64,000 nt of DNA, from the NCBI GenBank assembly GCA_021738385.1, contig JAIPCF010000004.1:1-64000 (forward strand), given 5' to 3'. The notes under the pieces are model-generated. The model was given only the letters and a program-made list of their open reading frames with translations, ran no database searches and had not been told where the DNA came from. Made by a program: the position numbers and the translations under genes. Origin of the DNA: Sulfuritalea sp. Lineage in GTDB: Bacteria > Pseudomonadota > Gammaproteobacteria > Burkholderiales > Rhodocyclaceae. How positions within the stretch are numbered: the stretch's first letter is position 1; every line of letters begins with the position of its first letter. Below, one piece after another: positions 1-7,735 of the stretch.

Positions 1-1
1 G

Positions 2-952
2 CTCCCGGCCATTGCTTGGCCGGAGCTCGCGGGTGGCGGGTGGACTCGGCTCAGTTGGGAGGGCAGTTGGTTCGGGCAGCCAGTAACAGGCAGCCTTCGT
101 ACAGAAAGCCCGGACCGGAAGTCCGACAAAGTTGAGCCACTCGAATTCAATCTCGCAAGCGGTGACGAAGTCGAGCTTCGACTCTCCCTGACACACGGCC
201 AGCCTTGGGGTGAAGAACGCCTGTTCGCTGAGCACCTGGCACGTGTTTTCGTTCTCCTGCTTGAGACACGTCTACATGCCCGTACCGAGGCTCTTTCGGC
301 TGCCCTGGCCGAGCGTGCCAGGCTATCGCTGTATTTGCAGCACGACATGCGCAATCTGGCTCAATGGGCGCTTTGGGTCAGCGATGACTTTGCCTCCTGC
401 GAAACCCCCGAGAAAATGCTTGCAGCGGGCCGGCGCTTACGCGACAACGCGCCATTGGCGAAAGATCGCGCCGAAAGGCTGATTGGCGCGCTGGGGAAAA
501 CCCCGGCGGTGGAGCTTCCGGCCAAAACTGATTTGCGCGAGGCTATTTTTCATGCGGCGCGATTGGCCGGAGCCGAAGCGAAAATTGACGGTGAAGCCGT
601 CGCCTGGATAGCCCCTGGTTTGCTGGCAAGGGCGCTGGCCAATCTGTTTGGCAACCTGGCTGCGGCGTGGCGCGACAAAGTCGACGCCAGTCCCAGCTTA
701 TTGCTGCGCACCCGGACGGACTCGAAGCCTGCGATGGCGGAGCTTGAGTTTTTTTGTCCCTGGCCGCCGGATGTCGTTCCGCTCGCGCCGGAAAAGATAT
801 TCGAACCATTTGCCAGCGGTCGTCCACGCGGCCTTGGCCTGGGTCTCTATCAGGCCCGCAAGAGCTTGCGCGAGGCGGGTGGCGATCTTAAGGCCGAGGC
901 TTCGCCGGAAGGTTTGCGCTTTCTATTGAGCCTGCGGGCGCAGGCACCGTAA
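2..952 (+). CDS. Sensor histidine kinase, C-terminal part (5' truncated by window edge)
   Basis: Frame 2 is open from the window start to TAA at 952. DHp-like H-box 'LQHDMRNLAQWAL' and a terminal HATPase G-box-like 'FASGRPRGLGLGLYQARKSLREAGGDL'. Confidence 0.7.
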   Translation, partial: LPAIAWPELAGGGWTRLSWEGSWFGQPVTGSLRTESPDRKSDKVEPLEFNLASGDEVELRLSLTHGQPWGEERLFAEHLARVFVLLLETRLHARTEALSAALAERARLSLYLQHDMRNLAQWALWVSDDFASCETPEKMLAAGRRLRDNAPLAKDRAERLIGALGKTPAVELPAKTDLREAIFHAARLAGAEAKIDGEAVAWIAPGLLARALANLFGNLAAAWRDKVDASPSLLLRTRTDSKPAMAELEFFCPWPPDVVPLAPEKIFEPFASGRPRGLGLGLYQARKSLREAGGDLKAEASPEGLRFLLSLRAQAP

Positions 953-1039
953 AACAATCTGACTCCCCATGTGCCTTATTCATTGCTAAAGTACTAGTCG
1001 TCAGTCATGAGTCCGATGCGAATTCAAAGGGAAACTATT

Positions 1040-1741
1040 ATGAGAAACAAAATCAGAGCCCACCAAGCAGGTTTCACCCTGGTGGAAATTGCCATTGTTC
1101 TGGTCATCATCGGCCTGCTGCTGGTCGGGGTCCTGCAAGGCCAGGAAATGATCGAAAACACCAAGACCAAATCCATCGTCAGCGACATGAGGTCGATACA
1201 GGCCGCTTACAACGGTTACATAGATCGCTACAAGACGCCGCCTGGAGATGAAAACCTGGCGACGATGCAAGCCCGTGGCTGGAACACAGTGACGTCTAAC
1301 AATGGAAGCGGCAACGGTGTTCTGCTCATGCCGGTTGCGAACACCTTTACCAATGCTGCGGGTGAGAGCGTGAGTTTCTGGCAAGCCTTGCGCGCCTCCG
1401 GGTTTCTTTCCGGGTCAGCGGCAGCGGTGGGTGCCGCCGCATTGCCGAGGCATTCAGCCAACGGTATGCTTGGCGTTGCCAGCGGAACTGTTTATGGTCT
1501 TTCCGGAGTTTTCGTCTGTGCGTCGGGTCTGGGCACCAAGCAAGCCGCGGCTGTCGATACCATCATCGATGGCCCATTGCCGGCCTCAAATATCGGTAAT
1601 AACGTTGGCAATCTGCGCGCCAACACAGGTGGGGCCAATCCGCTGGCTCCAGCGGCGGCCCTGCCGGGGGGGGCTGCCGGTACTGCCTACAACGAAACTA
1701 CCGTTCTCAACCCCTGGACGGTATGCATGAGGATAGGCTGA
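1040..1741 (+). CDS. Type IV prepilin / pseudopilin
   Basis: Class III signal 'HQAGFTLVEIAIVLVIIGLLLVG'. ATG at 1040 follows an AAAGGGAA ribosome-binding site; the ORF track start at 1007 is probably too early. Confidence 0.85.
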   Translation: MRNKIRAHQAGFTLVEIAIVLVIIGLLLVGVLQGQEMIENTKTKSIVSDMRSIQAAYNGYIDRYKTPPGDENLATMQARGWNTVTSNNGSGNGVLLMPVANTFTNAAGESVSFWQALRASGFLSGSAAAVGAAALPRHSANGMLGVASGTVYGLSGVFVCASGLGTKQAAAVDTIIDGPLPASNIGNNVGNLRANTGGANPLAPAAALPGGAAGTAYNETTVLNPWTVCMRIG

Positions 1742-1789
1742 TGCGTACATCGGCGGAGGCTGTAGTGGCCCCCGCCGGCTGATTGTCAG

Positions 1790-1833
1790 AACGGCAGGGG
1801 GTGTGGTTTGCACCGCCTGCCGTTTTGTTTTGG
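1790..1833 (+). terminator. Rho-independent terminator after the prepilin gene
   Basis: AACGGCAGG ... CCTGCCGTT stem followed by TTTGTTTT. Confidence 0.7.
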
Positions 1834-1863
1834 TGCTTCGGTCCTCCGCAAGCAGGTATCGTC

Positions 1864-1887
1864 GCCGTATCACCAGCGCCGAGTTTT
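1864..1887 (-). repeat. Dispersed 24-nt motif, copy 1 (reference copy)
   Basis: GCCGTATCACCAGCGCCGAGTTTT; intergenic. Confidence 0.8.
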
Positions 1888-1951
1888 GAAGCGGACGCTT
1901 TCATTCAGGAATACTCTGTCAGAATAGACGCATGACGGAGCGCCTTACAAA

Positions 1952-2506
1952 TTGACTGATACCGTTCGTTCTCATCTGTCGAGAAACTCGAAGAAAAAAA
2001 TCTACTCGGCGATGATCATGGCGATCATCCTGGTGCTGACGCTGGGACAGCGGCATGCCGGTTTTCTGGCCTTCGCGCTGATATTGCCGTTTGTGGTTTG
2101 GCTGACCTACAGCGCCTACGTAATCGTCAAGAAGCCCTATGCCCGAACGACGCAGCTCATTTGCATTTTTGTCTGGGTGGTAGCGGTGGAGTTCATCGGC
2201 GGTGCGCATTACATTTGGCACGCCACGGCAAGGCGCGACGCAAATTATGTGGTTATTGCAATCGCAACATTCTCGAAAGTGGCCGGCAATTGCCCGCGTA
2301 CGCTGGATTGGCTTGGCCTGAAGCGAGAGCAGCTGGAAGACAAGCTTGGCGAAAATTACCGCTATACCTGCGTTGGAGGAAAGCCGACCTTCTCATATGT
2401 GGCGACCTACACCGTCTTTGATACTTATGCCTATGACTTTGAGAAGGGTGTCTGGGTTTATCAAAAATGGTCGGAGAAGAAAAGGTTTCTGGACACCGCA
2501 CCGTAA
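1952..2506 (+). CDS. Hypothetical membrane protein
   Basis: 184-aa ORF with TM segments near the N-terminus, TTG start; no family recognised. Confidence 0.5.
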   Translation: MTDTVRSHLSRNSKKKIYSAMIMAIILVLTLGQRHAGFLAFALILPFVVWLTYSAYVIVKKPYARTTQLICIFVWVVAVEFIGGAHYIWHATARRDANYVVIAIATFSKVAGNCPRTLDWLGLKREQLEDKLGENYRYTCVGGKPTFSYVATYTVFDTYAYDFEKGVWVYQKWSEKKRFLDTAP

Positions 2507-2584
2507 GCTGTGAAACAAATGTTGGCTTGATGTTCCATTTCTGGGTGCAGCGTGCTTAAGACGTATGTATCTTCAGCCCGGCTG

Positions 2585-2608
2585 AAAACTCGGCGATGGT
2601 GATACGGT
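2585..2608 (+). repeat. Dispersed 24-nt motif, copy 2
   Basis: AAAACTCGGCGATGGTGATACGGT; 22/24 to the inverse of copy 1; intergenic. Confidence 0.8.
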
Positions 2609-2807
2609 ACCTTGATCGGTGCGAATGCGAGTGAGGCTCGATCTGACGCTCGTGCTAGTAATCGACCGACGCCCGGCAAGGCTCCAGATGCTGGCGTAAG
2701 CCGGGTTCGTGCAACCGATTCCAAAAAACGACTGATGATTGGATGAGTTTCGTGCAAAATCAAAGCTGTGATGGTCCGAAACTCAGGGCCACTTTGGAGA
2801 TTGCCTG

Positions 2808-4514
2808 ATGGCACGTCCTGAAAAAATTCGTCTTGGTGACATGCTGGTACAACAGGACCTCATTACCGGGGAGCAACTCAAACTCGCGCTGGATGAACAA
2901 AAACGCTCGGGTCGCAAGCTCGGCCGTGTATTGGTGGAAAGCGGCTACGTCACCGAAGAGGGTATTTCGACCGGACTGGCCCGCCAGTTGGGAGCGGAGT
3001 TTGTCGACCTCAAGACGTTTCGGCTTCAGCTGGATCTGATCAAACTGTTGCCGGAAGCTCAGGCGCGTCGTCATCGCGCGATGGTGTTGAAGGAGCGCGA
3101 CGGAATACTCATCGTCGGCATGGCCGATCCCACTGATCTGACGGCGTTTGATGAACTGGCGCGCATCATGAAGCGCGAAATTGATCTTGCCGTAGTGACT
3201 GAAAGCCAGCTATTGGCCGCGATCGATCGCGTCTATAGTCGCGCGGCCGAGATCAGTGGTTTGGCGAAGGAACTTACGGCCGACATGGGCGATGTATCGA
3301 TCGAATTTGGCAACATTCTTGGGCTCACTGCGGGCGCCGAAGATGCACCGGTCGTCAAACTGCTCAACACGGTGTTTGAAGAAGCGCTGAAAATGCGCGC
3401 GTCAGACATCCATATCGAACCGCAGGAAAAGTCGCTGCTGATCCGATTCCGTATTGACGGCGTGCTGCATGTGCAAACCGAAGCCGATTCGAAAATTTCC
3501 ACGGCCCTGGTGCTGCGTCTGAAGCTGATGTCCGGGCTGGATATTTCGGAAAAGCGCCTGCCGCAGGACGGCCGTTTTAACATCCAGCTACGCAACACCG
3601 CGATCGATATCCGGATTTCGTCGATGCCAACGCAGCATGGCGAATCGGTCGTCATGCGTTTGCTGGCGCAGAACACGGGCTTGCTGCAACTCGAAAAGCT
3701 GTACATGCCGCCGCGCATTCTCGAGCGCTTTCGCAACTCCATTTCGCGACCTTCCGGCATTGTGCTGGTGACCGGCCCGACTGGCTCGGGCAAGACCACC
3801 ACCTTGTATGCGGCGCTCAACGAACTGAACACGCCCGAAAAGAAAATCATCACCGTCGAAGACCCGGTCGAGTACCGCCTGCCCGGGCTCAATCAGGTGC
3901 AGGTGCACGAGAAGATCGATCTCTCATTCAGTCGCGTGCTGCGCACCGCCTTGCGGCAAGACCCGGACATCATCCTGCTGGGCGAAATGCGTGACCAGGA
4001 AACGGCGGAGATCGGCATGCGCGCCGCGATGACCGGCCACCTTGTGCTATCGACCCTGCACACCAACGATGCGCTGTCGACACCGATCCGATTGCTCGAT
4101 ATGGGCGTGCCGCGCTACATGGTCGCGCTGTCGATCCAGATGGTGCTGGCGCAACGCCTGCTTCGCGTCACCTGCCAAAACTGCTCCGCGCCCTACACGC
4201 CAACACCACACGAGCATTTGTGGCTTGAGGCAGAGCTTGGCGATGGAGTTGACGGGGTCGAATACAAGAAAGGTCAGGGCTGCAGTCACTGCGCCAATAC
4301 CGGTTACCAGGGCCGTCAGGCGGTGTATGAAATTCTCGATATGAACAATGCACTGGTCGAAGCGGTAAACCGCGGCGATCCCAACGAGTTCATGCAGATC
4401 GGCCGCGAGCAAATGGCCGGCAACACCCTGCGCCGCGATGCCGTGCGACTGGTCGTCAGCGGGCGCACCACCATCGAGGAAGCGATGCGGATTAGTACTC
4501 AATTGGACGAGTGA
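2808..4514 (+). CDS. mshE: MSHA biogenesis / GspE-PulE family ATPase MshE
   Basis: Walker A 'GPTGSGKTTTLYAAL', 'GEMRDQETAEIGMRAAMTGHLVLSTLHTND', CxxC zinc motifs, N-terminal MshEN-like repeats. Followed by mshG and mshI-N. Confidence 0.9.
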   Translation: MARPEKIRLGDMLVQQDLITGEQLKLALDEQKRSGRKLGRVLVESGYVTEEGISTGLARQLGAEFVDLKTFRLQLDLIKLLPEAQARRHRAMVLKERDGILIVGMADPTDLTAFDELARIMKREIDLAVVTESQLLAAIDRVYSRAAEISGLAKELTADMGDVSIEFGNILGLTAGAEDAPVVKLLNTVFEEALKMRASDIHIEPQEKSLLIRFRIDGVLHVQTEADSKISTALVLRLKLMSGLDISEKRLPQDGRFNIQLRNTAIDIRISSMPTQHGESVVMRLLAQNTGLLQLEKLYMPPRILERFRNSISRPSGIVLVTGPTGSGKTTTLYAALNELNTPEKKIITVEDPVEYRLPGLNQVQVHEKIDLSFSRVLRTALRQDPDIILLGEMRDQETAEIGMRAAMTGHLVLSTLHTNDALSTPIRLLDMGVPRYMVALSIQMVLAQRLLRVTCQNCSAPYTPTPHEHLWLEAELGDGVDGVEYKKGQGCSHCANTGYQGRQAVYEILDMNNALVEAVNRGDPNEFMQIGREQMAGNTLRRDAVRLVVSGRTTIEEAMRISTQLDE

Positions 4515-4522
4515 ATAGATGA

Positions 4523-4953
4523 TCACCACGGCGACACGGTGAAATGCTTGATTGTGCGGATGAGCTTGCGACGAGTGTGCTGGATGCAGCATTTGATGTG
4601 CATCGTGAACTTGGGCCTGGATTGCTGGAATCCGTCTATGAGGCCGCTTTGGTATTTGCGCTGACTGATCGTGGCTTGAGCGCCAGGCGTCAAGTGGATA
4701 TCAACGCCACATACCGTGGGCATGACCTTGGAGTCGCGTTCCGTGCCGATCTTGTTGTCAATTCCTGCCTGTTGCTCGAATTGAAAGTCGTTGAACAATT
4801 GCAACCGATACATATTGCCCAGATAATGACTTACTTGAAGCTGTCGAATATCAGGCGCGGCTATCTGCTCAACTTCAACGTCAAGTTGCTAAAGGAAGGC
4901 ATTAAGCGTGTTTCACTCTGATTTTTCGCCGTGTCGCCGTGTCGCCGTGGTGA
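4523..4953. repeat. Cassette bounded by a 17-bp perfect inverted repeat (TCACCACGGCGACACGG / CCGTGTCGCCGTGGTGA) enclosing a GxxExxY ORF
   Basis: Left arm 4523-4539, right arm 4937-4953 are exact reverse complements. The right side carries an extra GTGTCGCC unit (4929-4936). Confidence 0.85.
4544..4921 (+). CDS. GxxExxY family protein (PD-(D/E)XK nuclease-like)
   Basis: 'HRELGPGLLESVYEAAL' contains GLLESVY. 'FRADLVVNSCLLLELKVVEQL' gives a D...ExK arrangement. Confidence 0.85.
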   Translation: MLDCADELATSVLDAAFDVHRELGPGLLESVYEAALVFALTDRGLSARRQVDINATYRGHDLGVAFRADLVVNSCLLLELKVVEQLQPIHIAQIMTYLKLSNIRRGYLLNFNVKLLKEGIKRVSL

Positions 4954-4959
4954 AATAAA

Positions 4960-6195
4960 ATGCCCAATTTTGCCTATCGCGGACGCAATAGCGCCGGGGA
5001 GATTGAGCAAGGCGTGCTGGAAGGTGCGACAGCCGGTGCGGTGGCTGATCTACTGTTCGGTCGCGGCGTGACTCCAATGGAGATAAAACCTACAACAGCC
5101 TCCATTGGGGGAACTGAGGGTGGCTCCGGTATAAATTTCAAGCTATTCAAGCAAAAAGTCGAGCACATGGATGTTCTGCTGTTCTCACGGCAGATTTACA
5201 CGTTGTTGCGTGCCGGCGTGCCGATCATGCGCGCGCTGGCCGGCCTGCAGGAATCGAGCACCAATTCGGCGATGAAGGACGTGCTGCAGGATGTGCGCGA
5301 AAGCCTGGATTCCGGTCGCGAGTTGTCACTTTCACTGGCGCGCCATCCCAAGGTATTCACACCCTTTTATCTGTCCATGGTGCGCGTTGGCGAAATGACC
5401 GGACGGTTGGAGGAAGTGTTTCTGCGCATGTTCGATCATCTGGCGTTCGAGCGTTTCATGCAGGACCAGGTCAAGTCGGCGCTGCGCTATCCCTCGTTTG
5501 TCGTCGCTGCCATGGGCATCGCCATCGTCATCGTTAACATTTTCGTAATTCCGGCCTTTGCCAAGGTGTTCAAGGGGTTTGGTGCCGAACTGCCACTGAT
5601 GACGCGCATCCTGATCGGGTTTTCGGATTTCATGCTGAACTGGTGGCATGTCTTGTTGCTTGGAATCGTTGGCGGGATTTTTGCATTCAATACCTGGCGC
5701 AAGACAACCAAGGGTCGCTACACCTGGGATCGCTTCAAGTTGAATATTCCGATCGCCGGAAAGATTGTCCGCAAGGCCACGCTGGCGCGTTTTGCGGCAA
5801 GTTTTGCCTTGGCCTCGCGTAGCGGAGTGCCGATCATTCAGGCCCTGACCAACGTCGCGGAAACGGTCGACAATGCCTACATCTCTGACAAAGTCGAAAA
5901 AATGCGTGACGGCGTAGAGCGCGGCGAAAGCATATTGCGTACCTCAATCGCCGCGGGTGTGTTCACGCCTGTTGTATTGCAGATGATCGCCGTCGGCGAA
6001 GAGTCCGGGGCGCTCGACGACATGATGAAAGAAGTCGCCGACATGTATCAGAGCGAAGTCGAGTATGAGTTGAAGACGCTGGCGCAGCAGATCGAGCCAA
6101 TACTGATTATTTCGCTGGGCATCATGGTTCTGATTCTCGCGCTTGGCATCTTCCTGCCCTTGTGGGATCTGGGCAAAGTGACCATGAAGAAGTGA
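4960..6195 (+). CDS. mshG: MSHA biogenesis inner membrane protein MshG (GspF/PilC family)
   Basis: Duplicated T2SSF domains: 'LFSRQIYTLLRAGVPIMRAL', 'FAASFALASRSGVPIIQAL', C-terminal 'EPILIISLGIMVLILALGIFLPLWDL'. Confidence 0.9.
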   Translation: MPNFAYRGRNSAGEIEQGVLEGATAGAVADLLFGRGVTPMEIKPTTASIGGTEGGSGINFKLFKQKVEHMDVLLFSRQIYTLLRAGVPIMRALAGLQESSTNSAMKDVLQDVRESLDSGRELSLSLARHPKVFTPFYLSMVRVGEMTGRLEEVFLRMFDHLAFERFMQDQVKSALRYPSFVVAAMGIAIVIVNIFVIPAFAKVFKGFGAELPLMTRILIGFSDFMLNWWHVLLLGIVGGIFAFNTWRKTTKGRYTWDRFKLNIPIAGKIVRKATLARFAASFALASRSGVPIIQALTNVAETVDNAYISDKVEKMRDGVERGESILRTSIAAGVFTPVVLQMIAVGEESGALDDMMKEVADMYQSEVEYELKTLAQQIEPILIISLGIMVLILALGIFLPLWDLGKVTMKK

Positions 6196-6196
6196 C

Positions 6197-6643
6197 ATGA
6201 AACATCAGCGCGGCGTCAGCAAGCTTGAGTTCGCTGTCGTGGTGGCTATTCTCGGCATCCTCGCCGCGATGCTGCTGACCCGCTTGAACGCCATTGAAGC
6301 CGATCTGGAGAGAATTGAAGTCGATCTCACCGTGCGTCATATCAGGGCGGGTATTCAAGCCGCCATCGGTGAGCACATCATGCGCGGCGAAGAGTATCGA
6401 ATTGCGGAAATTGCGCAAGCCAGCCCAATCGACTTTCTTGGCGAGCAGCCGCGCCGCTTCAACGAAGGCTTGACGGCGGACGTCGCCGGGCAGTGGGCTT
6501 ACAACCCCAATCGTCGCGAGCTGAGTTACCTGCCGCGCATTCCGTCGGCCTTTGGCGGTGCCGATGAGTTACGCTGGCGCTATGAATCTCAGCTCGACCG
6601 GCTCGGAAAAACTGTCGGCATCCGTCTGGTAAAGCTGAACTAG
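6197..6643 (+). CDS. Pseudopilin-like protein (possible MshF)
   Basis: 'RGVSKLEFAVVVAILGILAAMLLTRL' class III-like N-terminus with E5; positioned directly after mshG. Confidence 0.7.
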   Translation: MKHQRGVSKLEFAVVVAILGILAAMLLTRLNAIEADLERIEVDLTVRHIRAGIQAAIGEHIMRGEEYRIAEIAQASPIDFLGEQPRRFNEGLTADVAGQWAYNPNRRELSYLPRIPSAFGGADELRWRYESQLDRLGKTVGIRLVKLN

Positions 6644-6723
6644 GCGCTACTTATGGTGGTAATCGACAGTATGACAATTCTCATCCCTGTTACTTTTTGG
6701 GTATCTTTGCTCGGGATATTTGC

Positions 6724-7242
6724 ATGCCCATGAAAAACAGCCGTGCATTTGGCAACGCGCGCGGTTTTACGTTGATTGAATTGGTGATCGTGATTACCAT
6801 TATCGGCATACTTGCTGCCGTCGCTTTGCCGCGTCTGATCGACGCCCAGCGCGACGCGCGGGTGGCCAAGGCCAATGCGATTTATGGATCGATCCGCTCG
6901 GCGGTGGCGCTGGCCCGGTCACGCTGCGAACTGGATGTCGCCGGAACGGCGCCCAGCGCCACGACTACGAATTGTGCTTCAGTTCCACCCAAGGTGAATA
7001 TGGACGGTTTGATGATAGATATTGTCAATCGACATCCAGCGGCGACAGCAACCGGTATTGAATCCGCGGCGGCGATTGACCTTACTGCAGACGGGCTGAC
7101 AGCAGGCGGCACAGGGAACACCCGCACTTATGATGTGGCCGGCGGCACGATCCCCAACTGTCGAATCACGTACAAGGAAGCAACACTGAGCGGGACAGCA
7201 ATCGTCGCGCCGGTAATTTCAGTGGTAACTTCGGGATGTTAG
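6724..7242 (+). CDS. MSHA-type prepilin
   Basis: '[40 protein letters not shown]'. Confidence 0.85.
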   Translation: MPMKNSRAFGNARGFTLIELVIVITIIGILAAVALPRLIDAQRDARVAKANAIYGSIRSAVALARSRCELDVAGTAPSATTTNCASVPPKVNMDGLMIDIVNRHPAATATGIESAAAIDLTADGLTAGGTGNTRTYDVAGGTIPNCRITYKEATLSGTAIVAPVISVVTSGC

Positions 7243-7297
7243 CGCTACTCTATTACTAGAGCAGTAGAAGAATTTGGATGTTTGAAAGGAGAATGCT

Positions 7298-7633
7298 ATG
7301 AAACTACAAAAGGGTTTTACCCTCATTGAGCTGGTTGTCGTAATTGTGATTCTGGGAATTCTGGCCGCTACTGCCGTGCCCAAGTTCATCAATATCAGCG
7401 ACGAGGCTAAACAAGCCAAGGCTGACGGAGTCGCAGGGGCAATAGCGAGTGCCGCCGCAATTCGGTATGCTGGATCGCTGATTAACTCGACAACTTATTC
7501 GTATAGCTCCTCATCAGCGTGCGGGTCAACATATTTGGAGTCGGCGCTTCCAACTGGCTGCTCTGCATCGGGAAGCCCCTGTGCTGTTGTTTGCGATGGC
7601 AAGTCAGCTGCAACCTTTACAGTTCCCGGCTGA
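7298..7633 (+). CDS. mshA: MSHA major pilin-like prepilin
   Basis: '[55 protein letters not shown]', short Cys-containing C-terminal region. Confidence 0.8.
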   Translation: MKLQKGFTLIELVVVIVILGILAATAVPKFINISDEAKQAKADGVAGAIASAAAIRYAGSLINSTTYSYSSSSACGSTYLESALPTGCSASGSPCAVVCDGKSAATFTVPG

Positions 7634-7735
7634 TAGAGGGTTTTATTGCTGGCCGCTTCGTTTCAGGCTTTGAGCATGCAGCTGTTGTTCGTATGCAGTC
7701 ACGGATTGTCCGTGCAATAGAAAACTGAGACCAGC

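Noticed and set aside
543-929. Antisense and overlapping ORFs in the track (e.g. 543-827, 648-929, and many like them throughout)
   Set aside because: High-GC shadow ORFs over well-supported genes; compositions are Arg/Pro/Ser-rich and match no family.
2507-2807. Possible c-di-GMP (GEMM) riboswitch upstream of mshE
   Set aside because: No match to the conserved GEMM core sequences.
4236-4262. AGCTTGGCGATGGAGTTGACGGGG in mshE as a motif copy
   Set aside because: Only loose similarity to the consensus; cannot be distinguished from chance by eye.
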